From G963704535 sp963704535 (lineage in GTDB: Bacteria; Chloroflexota; Chloroflexia; Chloroflexales; Roseiflexaceae): 64,000 nt of DNA. The position numbers and the translations under genes are program-made. A model generated the notes under the pieces. It did not search any database. It was not told where the DNA came from and saw only the letters and a program-made list of their open reading frames with translations. The stretch's first letter is position 1; every line of letters begins with the position of its first letter. Location of the stretch: positions 2,108,001-2,172,000 of the forward strand of contig OY969916.1 in NCBI GenBank assembly GCA_963704535.1, in the 5' to 3' direction. This document shows positions 1 to 6,944 of the stretch, one piece after another.

Positions 1-96
1 ACGCCCCCCTGTTGACAAAGATCGAGTCCTGTGATAGGATTGGTATCCACAGGATACCAGTTGTGTGTATGCCCCGCGCACTGGTGATGTCAGCGC

Positions 97-485
97 ACGG
101 GGCATCACACTGGCGGTGATGCGCCACTGCAAAGCCATTGTACCACATGGCTTCGCTGCTGCATTGCCGCCTCACGGCGGGCACACCGCCCGCAGGAGGC
201 AGAGATGTTCCTCGGAAACCAGCACGCCCCGTTGGAGCCGGCGAACGCGACTGCGATCAGCTACACGCTACTGCGGCATCTTGGACTCATGCTCGATGAG
301 TTGAGCGCGCAAGGACTCACGCTCTGGCAAGATGAGCGTCAAGCCTGGCGTTGGGCGTGGGCGGCAACGGGGATACAGGCAGAGCGCGGCTTTTGGTCGC
401 TTGGCGAGGCGATCGTGGATGCGGTGGTGACGCGCTTCCCGGCAGCGTTTGATGGAGCAGCGATTGGTGGTGTGGAGTAGGGTGG
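97..485 (+). repeat. 389-bp direct repeat, copy 1
   Basis: This segment aligns without gaps to 2718-3106, with only scattered substitutions. It contains the whole 91-aa gene at 205-480 and about 110 bp upstream of it. The pair of copies brackets the kinase-like, DUF5713 and toxin-antitoxin genes, so recombination between them could delete or duplicate that cargo. Confidence 0.9.
205..480 (+). CDS. hypothetical protein, 91 aa (intact copy)
   Basis: Small soluble protein of unknown function. It begins at an ATG preceded by GGAGG at 195-199, an ideal ribosome-binding distance. The sequence is rich in Trp and Leu and has no signal peptide or membrane segment; the middle contains a QAWRWAWAATG stretch and the end a helix-forming ERGFWSLGEAIVDAVV stretch. 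A second copy of the gene at 2826-3101 has a nonsense mutation, so this is the only intact version here. I do not recognise the family. Good RBS and gene-like codon use support it as a real gene. Confidence 0.6.
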   Translation: MFLGNQHAPLEPANATAISYTLLRHLGLMLDELSAQGLTLWQDERQAWRWAWAATGIQAERGFWSLGEAIVDAVVTRFPAAFDGAAIGGVE

Positions 486-551
486 CAGTAATCGGAAGAT
501 TATTCCTCACACTCCCGACGCTGCGTCATGGATGTGATGGTCAATCGCCGG

Positions 552-1511
552 TCATGCGCGCCGGTAGCCGTGCGCCTTGCCGTCGGATGTGAGTAGCATG
601 AGGTGCTGCGCCAGCTCTTCCTCGACCACGAACTCGACATCCAGCGGCGTCGCTTGGAGGTGGAAGCGCGTCGCCGAAACGGGCACGAGCGTGCCATAGC
701 GTGCGTCGGGTCCATGCAGCGCGAGCGTATCGTGCTCCAGCCGAACGGAGAGCATCTTGTCGAATCGTTCCGGGTCGTCCGTGGCATACGTGCCGACGTA
801 GGATTGCAGCACGGAACGCGCGAGCGCTGGACGATCAACCTCGACCTCGTCGAGCTTTAGGAAGGCCAGGATTGCTCGCCGGTGCGCGGCCCAATCCAGG
901 GCCGTTACATCCAGTGTCAACGTCGGCCAATCGTCGTGGACGAGGACCGCGCGCAAAAGCTCCTGGGAATCGTGCAGCAAGCGCGTCGCGCCTGCGACAC
1001 CGGAACGGCCGCGCGCCTGCTGATAGGGCGTGGCCTCGGCCTGCCCAACCAGGTGCTCCCGCCAGCCCTCGCCGCGCTCGACAATACTGGCCGGCACGAG
1101 GCGCTCGACATCGCCCGTCAGGTGGATCACGCGCGGCTGGAGCGGGACGCACAGTTCAGCGATACGCCTGAGCTCTGCGTGGATCGCCTCCACGGGTCGG
1201 TCCTCCATGAGGAGCGGGTCGACGGCCGCGTACGATAGGGCGCTGTCGACGACAAACATCGTAGCTGCGGCCAGCGCGGTCTCCACAAAGCTGCTCCACT
1301 CGGTTCGCAACACGGTTTCCGAGAGGATCTGCTGTCGATCGAGTACTGCCGACGCATAGGGAAAGTAGTGCTGGAGCATCATCCCTTCAGAGATCCAGTG
1401 CGCCCGATAGCCGTTCAGGTCGAGCTGCGTGGCGATGTACTCCGAGGTCGTCGATTTGCCGGTGAATGGGACGCCTTCGACCAAGATCAGGCGTGTCTGC
1501 TGGTTGATCAT
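552..1511 (-). CDS. P-loop kinase-like protein with C-terminal beta domain
   Basis: 319-aa cytoplasmic protein. Residues 8-20 carry a Walker A loop (GVPFTGKST), so it is a P-loop NTPase of the small-molecule kinase type; the substrate cannot be told. The ATG at 1511 is chosen over the longer frame (1544) because GGAGG lies 7 nt upstream. The last 75 residues (YVGTYATDDPERFDKM onward) look like the small beta-rich C-terminal domain seen after beta-lactamase-like hydrolases (DUF3471 type), which would be an unusual fusion. The next gene upstream, DUF5713, ends 26 bp before it, so the two may be co-transcribed. Identity as a kinase is inferred from Walker A only. Confidence 0.6.
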   Translation of the reverse strand: MINQQTRLILVEGVPFTGKSTTSEYIATQLDLNGYRAHWISEGMMLQHYFPYASAVLDRQQILSETVLRTEWSSFVETALAAATMFVVDSALSYAAVDPLLMEDRPVEAIHAELRRIAELCVPLQPRVIHLTGDVERLVPASIVERGEGWREHLVGQAEATPYQQARGRSGVAGATRLLHDSQELLRAVLVHDDWPTLTLDVTALDWAAHRRAILAFLKLDEVEVDRPALARSVLQSYVGTYATDDPERFDKMLSVRLEHDTLALHGPDARYGTLVPVSATRFHLQATPLDVEFVVEEELAQHLMLLTSDGKAHGYRRA

Positions 1512-1537
1512 GCTGGGTCCTCCGCCATTGAAGTTTC

Positions 1538-1876
1538 CTACCAATCTCGCGGAGCAATGAGTTCTTCAACATCTGCGTCAAAGTTATATGCGCCGGCAAT
1601 AACGTCGAATGCGGCGCCAATACTATCTCTCGCGACGGTCTCAATCTCACTCTCCCGTTCCCAAAACTCTTGCGCAAGCGCATTGAACTCCTCTGTGGTT
1701 GCGTGAGTCAACTGGTAGAGTTCTTCAAGGCTCTTTGGTCGTTCCATCTCGATCTGCTCACACAATCGAATCAAAATCTGTTGCCCCTTACGCACAAGAT
1801 CAGGCGGAAAGTAACTATCCGATACCATCTCGCTGAGAAAAGTATAGTTTTTCACTTTCTCGTTTGTGAGAGCCAT
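1538..1876 (-). CDS. DUF5713 family protein
   Basis: 112-aa soluble protein matching the DUF5713 pattern along its whole length: an N-terminal MALTNEKVKNYTFL block, SYFPPDLVRKGQQIL, a central SLEELYQLTHATTEEFN block, and a C-terminal DADVEELIAPRDW. The function of this family is unknown; members are scattered and often found in accessory DNA. It is more AT-rich than the flanking core genes. It lies just upstream of the kinase-like gene on the same strand and downstream of the attC-like remnant at 1928-2043. Confidence 0.75.
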   Translation of the reverse strand: MALTNEKVKNYTFLSEMVSDSYFPPDLVRKGQQILIRLCEQIEMERPKSLEELYQLTHATTEEFNALAQEFWERESEIETVARDSIGAAFDVIAGAYNFDADVEELIAPRDW

Positions 1877-1927
1877 GGCGACCTGCTTCTATAGTTGTGC
1901 CTACGTAGTTAGCGCTGCGAGAGCGCC

Positions 1928-2043
1928 GAACGCTCAGAGGTTAGCCGCCTGCTGTAAGAGTAGGGCACTGGTAGGTCGATCCTGGCTTTCAAAATGCCTA
2001 GCACTTCCAATAGCAAGCAAAGCGCAGCGAGTCGGCTGGAATA
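1928..2043 (-). other. attC-like remnant (partial, rearranged)
   Basis: Positions 1976-2043 match 3201-3268, the distal half of the complete attC-like element, at roughly 85% identity. The block begins about 10 bp after the toxin stop codon. The complementary left arm is absent here; instead GAACGCTCAGAGGTTAGCC at 1928-1946 resembles the closing L'/R' boxes of another site. I read it as a truncated or recombined integron attC. It is supported by the repeat and by position, not by a full fold. Confidence 0.4.
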
Positions 2044-2053
2044 TGGAGGTCAG

Positions 2054-2470
2054 TTACGCGAGCCAGTTTTCGAGCTGGATACTGGCGATCCGTTGATAGT
2101 GACTCTCGTTGTTGGTGACCACGATCAGGTTGTGTTCGAGGCCGGTAGCCGCGATCAGGATGTCCGCGTCGCCGATTAAGGCACCCCGCTGATGCAGATC
2201 TGCATAGATGGTGGCTGCGCGCATCACAATCGCATCTGTGAGCGGCAAAATGGTACTGACGTTACAGAGTTGGTCAAAGGCGGCCAGTTGTGCCGTCGCG
2301 TTCTTTGCGTGTAAGCCGCGGAGAATTTCGTAACGGGTAATAATGGAGAACGTTAAGCGGTGATGCACCGCGAGATACGCACGGGCACGTACCAAGGCGG
2401 CGGGGTGCTGGCGCATTACCGCTGAGAGAACATCGGTATCAAGCAGGGCTGCGCTCATCGGCTGGCTCAT
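2054..2470 (-). CDS. PIN-domain toxin (VapC-like ribonuclease)
   Basis: 138-aa PIN-domain protein, expected to be a Mg-dependent ribonuclease toxin. The acidic active-site residues are visible: Asp in LLDTDVL near the N-terminus, Glu in TRYEILRG, and Asp in IGDADILIAATG. The start at 2470 is fixed by an ATGA overlap with the stop of the antitoxin gene, the usual coupling in such modules. The toxin stop is followed within 10 bp by an attC-like block. Family membership is clear; the RNA target is unknown. Confidence 0.88.
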   Translation of the reverse strand: MSQPMSAALLDTDVLSAVMRQHPAALVRARAYLAVHHRLTFSIITRYEILRGLHAKNATAQLAAFDQLCNVSTILPLTDAIVMRAATIYADLHQRGALIGDADILIAATGLEHNLIVVTNNESHYQRIASIQLENWLA

Positions 2471-2703
2471 GCCTGTTCACCGAAGAAATCCCGCCGCTGA
2501 AGGGCAATCTGCTCAACTTCCGTAATGTCTTGTGGTGAGAGGCCCGCATACACATTGGTGGCGAGAGCGAGTATAGCATCGGGTGACTCCTCGATCTCGA
2601 CCACCAGCCGCACATGCTGCCCCTCGCGCAACGGAATGCTTGGCGGCTGTACTAAACGAAAAGAGCCACGTTCGAAAATGGCTTCCAGAGTCTCAGTGGT
2701 CAT
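2467..2703 (-). CDS. AF2212-like (DUF104) antitoxin
   Basis: 78-aa antitoxin of the toxin-antitoxin pair. The N-terminal TTETLEAIFERGSFRLVQPP segment and the following LREGQHVRLVVE are typical of AF2212/DUF104 antitoxins, which form a small beta structure and pair with PIN toxins. The ATG at 2703 is preferred over the longer frame because AAGGAGGAG sits immediately upstream. Its 3' end overlaps the toxin start by 4 nt. The promoter must lie in the adjacent direct repeat (2718-3106), so the repeat may drive this operon divergently from the 91-aa gene relic. Confidence 0.85.
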   Translation of the reverse strand: MTTETLEAIFERGSFRLVQPPSIPLREGQHVRLVVEIEESPDAILALATNVYAGLSPQDITEVEQIALQRRDFFGEQA

Positions 2704-2717
2704 CTGCTCCTCCTTGT

Positions 2718-3106
2718 ACGGGGCATCACACTGGCGGTGATGCGCCACTGCAAAGCCATTGTACCATATGGCTTCGCCGCTGCATTGCCGCCTCACGACG
2801 GGCACACCGCCCGCAGGAGGCAGGGATGTTCCTTGGAAACCAGCACGGCCCGTTGGAGCCAGCCGACGCGACCGCGATCAGCTACACGCTGCTGCGGCAC
2901 CTCGGATTCATGCTCGATGAGTTGAGCGCGCAGGGACTCACGCTCTGGCAAGATGAGCGCCAGGCATAGCGTTGGACGTGGACTGCGACAGGGATACAGG
3001 CCGAACGCGGCTTTTGGTCGCTTGGCGAAGCGATCGTCGATGCGGTCGTGACGCGCTTCCCGACGGCGTTTGATGGAGTAGCGATTGTTGGTGTGGAGTA
3101 GGGTGG
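2718..3106 (+). repeat. 389-bp direct repeat, copy 2
   Basis: Same length as copy 1 (97-485) and collinear with it. It carries the broken second copy of the 91-aa gene and the probable promoter region of the toxin-antitoxin operon, which starts 15 bp away at 2703. Confidence 0.9.
2826..3101 (+). pseudogene. nonsense copy of the 91-aa gene
   Basis: Collinear with the intact gene at 205-480 and preceded by the same GGAGG. The codon equivalent to Trp48 (TGG) is TAG here, at 2967-2969, leaving a 47-aa N-terminal fragment. Downstream sequence still matches the intact copy up to its natural stop at 3101. Divergence is otherwise modest, so inactivation looks recent. Confidence 0.85.
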
Positions 3107-3149
3107 GGGGTGAGCTGCCTTTGAGGGGTATGGGGTTGGGTTGAGGGCG

Positions 3150-3280
3150 GCCCAACGGCTTGGCGTTCGGTTGCCCGCTGCGCGATTACGGCATCAATAA
3201 GTCGATTCTAGCTTTCAAAATGCCTAGCACCTGCAAGAGCAAGTAAAGCGCAGCGGGTCAACTGGAACGCTGTGTTAGCT
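3150..3280 (-). other. integron attC-like site
   Basis: An imperfect inverted repeat with the layout of an attC. The left arm holds GCCCAAC (3150-3156), GGCGTTC and CCCGCTGCGC (3173-3182). The right arm holds GCGCAGCGGG (3248-3257), GAACGC (3265-3270) and GTTAGCT (3274-3280). The arms pair over 10 + 4 + 6 + 3 bp with small bulges. Read on the minus strand, the terminal core box is GTTGGGC, a full match to GTTRRRY, and the site begins 28 bp after the stop of the minus-strand EAD gene, where a cassette's attC belongs. No integrase gene is in the window. Confidence 0.55.
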
Positions 3281-3307
3281 CGCTGCAATTTATATAGACT
3301 TAAGATA

Positions 3308-4192
3308 TTAATCTAGCCAGTACTGCAACAGTTCTTCGTCTAAGGGCTCTTCTGTTTGACGCAAGCAAGCAACCTTTTTCAACTCATTAGGCATCCAATG
3401 GTACTTATTTTCTACGACCACCGTAGATTGATAAAGATTGAGATCTACTAGAATTGGATCAATTATTTCTATGTGTCCGCGATTTAGAAGCATATAAATT
3501 GCTTTTGGTGATCTTTGGATTGCTCTGATTAATCGAGAATCATTCACTGCCATACCTAGTACGTCGATTTTGGGCACCTGTTTCACCACCCAACATGTTC
3601 CGGGTGTCATACTTAACTGTTCGAGAGAAGTTAATATCGCCCATGATCTATCAAGTTGATAGTCATTCCAGTTTGTAGAAAATAACCAGCCCCATGGAAT
3701 GAGAAGTCGACCGGCTCTACGATGACAGGAACTCAAAATCCATTGTGAACCGTAGGTGTAAGGTTTGTAGCGATCATGTAAATAGTATATATATAGGTCA
3801 TCAAGCACTTTCGCTATTGTATTGTAACAACTACAATCCATGGCAGCACCATTTTCATCGTTTCCATTGTGGTCGTAATCTGAAAGCTCAACGCATAAGT
3901 AGCCTTCCGGTATCTGAACATGGTTGATATAGGTTGTATTCCCAGATCTAGAGATGTTTCTGAATTTATAAATTAAGTGATGCTTGCCAGAGGGTTTCTG
4001 CCTAAGAGACATCTCCCTGTGAATTGCCTCAATAGCCTCTAGTGTTTCGCGGATTTGATTGACTGTGGAGATAGGTGTATTTACTGAACCTAATTTAGCG
4101 GCTTGTTCTTCGAGTAGAGCAAGGTTACGTTTATGGGTAGCTAGGAGTGAAAGTAAATTCTCATCATCGAGATAGGAAAGAGATGTTGCCAC
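3308..4192 (-). CDS. EAD-like N-terminal protein with unknown C-terminal domain
   Basis: 294-aa protein, starting at GTG 4192 because GAGGAGGG precedes it at the right distance; the ATG further upstream would overlap the preceding gene. Residues about 8-62 form a helical module with the pattern LLATHKRNLALLEEQAAKLG then STVNQIRETLEAIEAIHREM. This resembles effector-associated domains, short adaptor modules at the N-termini of bacterial conflict-system proteins. The remaining 230 residues show no family I know; they include a cluster of Asp/Asn (ELSDYDHNGNDENGAAMDC) and several Trp-rich segments. It lies 22 bp after the upstream EAD gene, clearly one operon. Base composition is much more AT-rich than flanking core genes. 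Confidence 0.6.
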   Translation of the reverse strand: MATSLSYLDDENLLSLLATHKRNLALLEEQAAKLGSVNTPISTVNQIRETLEAIEAIHREMSLRQKPSGKHHLIYKFRNISRSGNTTYINHVQIPEGYLCVELSDYDHNGNDENGAAMDCSCYNTIAKVLDDLYIYYLHDRYKPYTYGSQWILSSCHRRAGRLLIPWGWLFSTNWNDYQLDRSWAILTSLEQLSMTPGTCWVVKQVPKIDVLGMAVNDSRLIRAIQRSPKAIYMLLNRGHIEIIDPILVDLNLYQSTVVVENKYHWMPNELKKVACLRQTEEPLDEELLQYWLD

Positions 4193-4214
4193 GGTACCCT
4201 CCTCAGCGAAATAT

Positions 4215-4976
4215 TTATGGCACAACCCCATATACATGCAAATTTCGAAACTGTGCTGTTGCATAATAGGTGTGCAGGCACAGAAAGCCCAGGCCTCCAA
4301 ACGACAGATCTTCACGAGTGATATGAAGCTCTTCGTTCACCCAGATCGCTATTCTTGATGATACGATGTCCGCGCGAATTTTTACCCATGTGCCCTTCGC
4401 ATTTGCGACAAGTTGTTTCCCTTCTCCGCCGATAGTCTTTGTCTTTCGATAAATTTCTACAGTTCCCAATGAGCGGAGGTGGACGAGATACCCGAATCCG
4501 ACATGATCTATCTCGACTTTGAAACCTCTTATCCGAAAACCTGCCCAACTAAAAGGGTCGTTGTTATCGTCCAAAATGCGAATCTCACACTCAACACTAT
4601 AATTCTCTAATTCTGGCCCAGACAAATACTCAAAGCTTTTCTGGGGCAACCAAGACATTGTGAAAGGTTCTTCGGTGAAATGTGAGAAAAGGTGTATACG
4701 ATCATAAAATACGATATTTTCTGGACTAACCTCTATTCGTGGCATCCTGATGGGGGTTGCTTCATCGCCAGGTAAATCCTCAACATCAACCTCCCATGCT
4801 CGAAGTGCAGTTTTTGCAGCTAGAATACCTGCACGCGCTTCATCAATATCGTGGAAAACTTCCGGGCGCGTGTTTGCACTACCGACTTTCGCGAGCTGAA
4901 TCAGACGAATTCTCAAGGTCGCTCGGTGAGCTTCCAAAAGATCTGTTTGATGCTTAATATCTTGAGGTGTAGGCAT
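4215..4976 (-). CDS. EAD-like N-terminal protein with LamG/DUF1080-like beta-sandwich
   Basis: 253-aa protein, first gene of a two-gene operon. Residues 10-75 match a Chloroflexota effector-associated pattern: LLEAHRATLRIRLIQLAKVG, then VFHDIDEARAGILAAKTALRAW and an acidic VEDLPGDE linker. Residues about 120-250 look like a concanavalin/LamG-type sandwich as in DUF1080 glycan-binding domains: a YSVECEIRILDD strand, WAGFRIRGF, GTWVKIRADIVSSRIAIWVN and a final FRNLHVYG. No enzymatic motif is visible, so the beta domain may be a sensor or binding part. Both genes are AT-rich and adjoin an attC-like site, suggesting acquisition. The shared adaptor type implies that the two products may interact. 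Confidence 0.62.
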   Translation of the reverse strand: MPTPQDIKHQTDLLEAHRATLRIRLIQLAKVGSANTRPEVFHDIDEARAGILAAKTALRAWEVDVEDLPGDEATPIRMPRIEVSPENIVFYDRIHLFSHFTEEPFTMSWLPQKSFEYLSGPELENYSVECEIRILDDNNDPFSWAGFRIRGFKVEIDHVGFGYLVHLRSLGTVEIYRKTKTIGGEGKQLVANAKGTWVKIRADIVSSRIAIWVNEELHITREDLSFGGLGFLCLHTYYATAQFRNLHVYGVVP

Positions 4977-5282
4977 AAGAGTGGTTCGATAAACAGAGAC
5001 CTATTGGTGTGATTGTACCACGAAGGCTTGAGGAACGGGAACGATTTGAGCTGGCTAACTAGAAATAGTAGGCCGCCTAGCATCCTAAGACCAGCATTTC
5101 CCGAATGCGCTCCATGCCCATCATCCAGGCCGTCCCACATCCACTTTTCCGGCCCCGCGCTATCGTATCCAGCCGACCACCTCGAAACAGGCTCGCCCCA
5201 TAAACCCACGATCGCGGATAACCCCCACCCGCAAACAGTGCTATAATTTCCCCCGAAATCATTCGGCTGTTGCGAGGGAACC
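4977..5282 (+). promoter_or_regulatory. intergenic region with gatB promoter
   Basis: This 306-bp spacer separates the leftward EAD operon from rightward gatB. A TATAAT -10 hexamer is at 5242-5247, 35 bp before the gatB start; the -35 region is not obvious. A CTAAC/GTTAG core at about 5053-5057 could be a remnant of another recombination site, but I cannot fold a full attC around it. Confidence 0.5.
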
Positions 5283-6734
5283 ATGGACTACCTGGTGACG
5301 ATCGGACTCGAGGTCCACGCCCAGATCATGACCAAATCAAAGATGTTCTGCGGCTGCGACGCCGCCACGGCCAACGCCGCGCCCAACACGCGCGTCTGCC
5401 CGGTGTGCCTGGGGCTGCCGGGCGCGCTGCCGGTCGCCAACCGCCGCGCGGTCGAGATGGCCGCGATCACCGGCCTGGCGCTGAACTGCCGCATCCAGCC
5501 GGACAATCTGATCAGCCGTAAGAATTACTTCTACCCCGACCTGCCTTCCTCCTACCAGCGCAGCCAGTACGACGACCCGCTGTGCGTCGCCGGCTGGGTC
5601 GAGATCGACGGCGAGGGCGGCCCCAAGCGGGTCGGGATCACCCGCGTGCATATCGAGGAGGACACCGGCAAGCTGCTGCACCAGCCGGACGACTCGTCGC
5701 TGGTGGACTTCAACCGGGCCGGCGTGCCGCTGATGGAGATCGTCTCCGAGCCGGATCTCACGTCGCCGGAGGAGGCCCGGCGCTACTTCCAGAAGCTGCA
5801 CCAGCTGGTGGTCTGGATCGGCGTGAACAGCGGCAACATGGAGGAGGGCGCGCTGCGCTGCGACGCCAATATCTCGGTGCGGCCGCGCGGCCAGCAGCAG
5901 TACGGCGCCAAGGTCGAGATCAAGAATATGAATTCGTTCCGGGCGGTCGAGCGGGCGCTGGTCTACGAGATCGACCGCCAGATCAAGGCGCTGGAGGCCG
6001 GCGAGAAGATCATCCAATCGACGCGCGGCTGGAACGACGCCGAGGGCATCACCGAGCTTCAGCGGGTAAAGGAGTTCGCCGAGGACTACCGCTACTTCCC
6101 CGACCCGGACATCCCGCCGCTCCAGATCAGCGCCGAGTGGGTGGCCGAGCGCCAGGCCGAGCTGCCCGAGCTGCCCGACGCCCGGCGCGCCCGCTTCATA
6201 GCCCAATACGGACTCTCGGCCTACGACGCCGAGACGCTGGCCGCCGAGCGCAGCCGGGCCGACTACTACGAGCGCGCCGTCGCTGCGGCCCAAGCCACGG
6301 GCGTGGCCGCCAAGGATGTGGCCAACTGGATGGCCGGCGAGCTGCTGCGGCTGCTCAATGAGACCGGCGAGAACATCGCCGACGCCGAGACGCGCTTCCG
6401 GCCCGAGTATATCGGCGAGGTCCACGACCTGCTGGGCAAGGGCACGATCACCCGCACCAGCGCGAAAGAGGTCTTCGAGGCCAGCTTCCGCACCGGCCAG
6501 CCGCCGGCCCAGATCGTGGCCGAGCGCGGCCTGGCGGTGATCGGCGCCGGCGACGAGCTGACGGCGCTAGCGCGCGAGATCGTTGCCGCCAATCCAAAAG
6601 CCGTCGCCGAGTACCAGGGTGGCAAGGCCACGGCGATCAAGTTCCTGATCGGCCAGATCATGAAGGCCACCAAGGGCCAGGCCAGCCCGCAGGCGGCCCA
6701 GGCGGCGCTGGAGCGGGAGCTGAACGGGCACTAG
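5283..6734 (+). CDS. gatB: Asp-tRNA(Asn)/Glu-tRNA(Gln) amidotransferase subunit B
   Basis: 483-aa GatB of the GatCAB complex, which activates misacylated Glu-tRNA(Gln) or Asp-tRNA(Asn) for amidation in the cytoplasm. The N-terminus has the family signature LVTIGLEVHAQI, followed by the zinc-site cysteines in MFCGCDAA and VCPVCLGLPG, and RKNYFYPDLPSSYQ. The middle carries RCDANISVRP and KNMNSFRAVERAL; the C-terminal YqeY-like helical domain covers the last 140 residues. Length is normal. ATG 5283 follows GCGAGGGAACC. gatA and gatC are not in the window. Confidence 0.98.
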   Translation: MDYLVTIGLEVHAQIMTKSKMFCGCDAATANAAPNTRVCPVCLGLPGALPVANRRAVEMAAITGLALNCRIQPDNLISRKNYFYPDLPSSYQRSQYDDPLCVAGWVEIDGEGGPKRVGITRVHIEEDTGKLLHQPDDSSLVDFNRAGVPLMEIVSEPDLTSPEEARRYFQKLHQLVVWIGVNSGNMEEGALRCDANISVRPRGQQQYGAKVEIKNMNSFRAVERALVYEIDRQIKALEAGEKIIQSTRGWNDAEGITELQRVKEFAEDYRYFPDPDIPPLQISAEWVAERQAELPELPDARRARFIAQYGLSAYDAETLAAERSRADYYERAVAAAQATGVAAKDVANWMAGELLRLLNETGENIADAETRFRPEYIGEVHDLLGKGTITRTSAKEVFEASFRTGQPPAQIVAERGLAVIGAGDELTALAREIVAANPKAVAEYQGGKATAIKFLIGQIMKATKGQASPQAAQAALERELNGH

Positions 6735-6738
6735 AATG

Positions 6739-6851
6739 TCGATAGAGTATTGCTCACGATCCGCGAAGGAACGCGAAGAGACGCGAAGGAAGGACTGTAT
6801 GACGCATATCTTCGCGTGATTTCGCATGGCTTCGCGGATTCTCTACCAACG
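6739..6851. repeat. interspersed CGCGAA-rich repeat
   Basis: Short imperfect units CGCGAAGGA on one side and TTCGCG/CTTCGCGG on the other make a loose inverted repeat ending in GGATTCTCTACCAACGCTC. A related sequence ending in CTCTACCGACGCTC is at 19897-20010. It lies directly after gatB. Confidence 0.5.
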
Positions 6852-6944
6852 CTCTAGGGGTGAAGGTCAGTATCTACTATCGCACGACGAGCGGTCTGAT
6901 AACAAAGGTTGTATGTGCTGATAGCTGATATTGAAGGAGCGTCT

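Noticed and set aside
1..96. Short hairpins (TGGTATCC/GGATACCA; GCCCCGCGC/GCGCACGGGGC) as an RNA gene
   Set aside because: Stems are short and nothing else supports an RNA; possibly promoter or repeat-edge structure.
100..140. GCCACTG near 122 as part of a cobalamin riboswitch
   Set aside because: No other B12-box features; the sequence is in a duplicated segment upstream of an unrelated small gene.
5030..5065. CTAAC/GTTAG core as a third attC
   Set aside because: No matching L boxes or paired arm within 150 bp.
5337..6425. Long minus-strand frame opposite gatB
   Set aside because: A high-GC shadow frame of an unmistakable gene.
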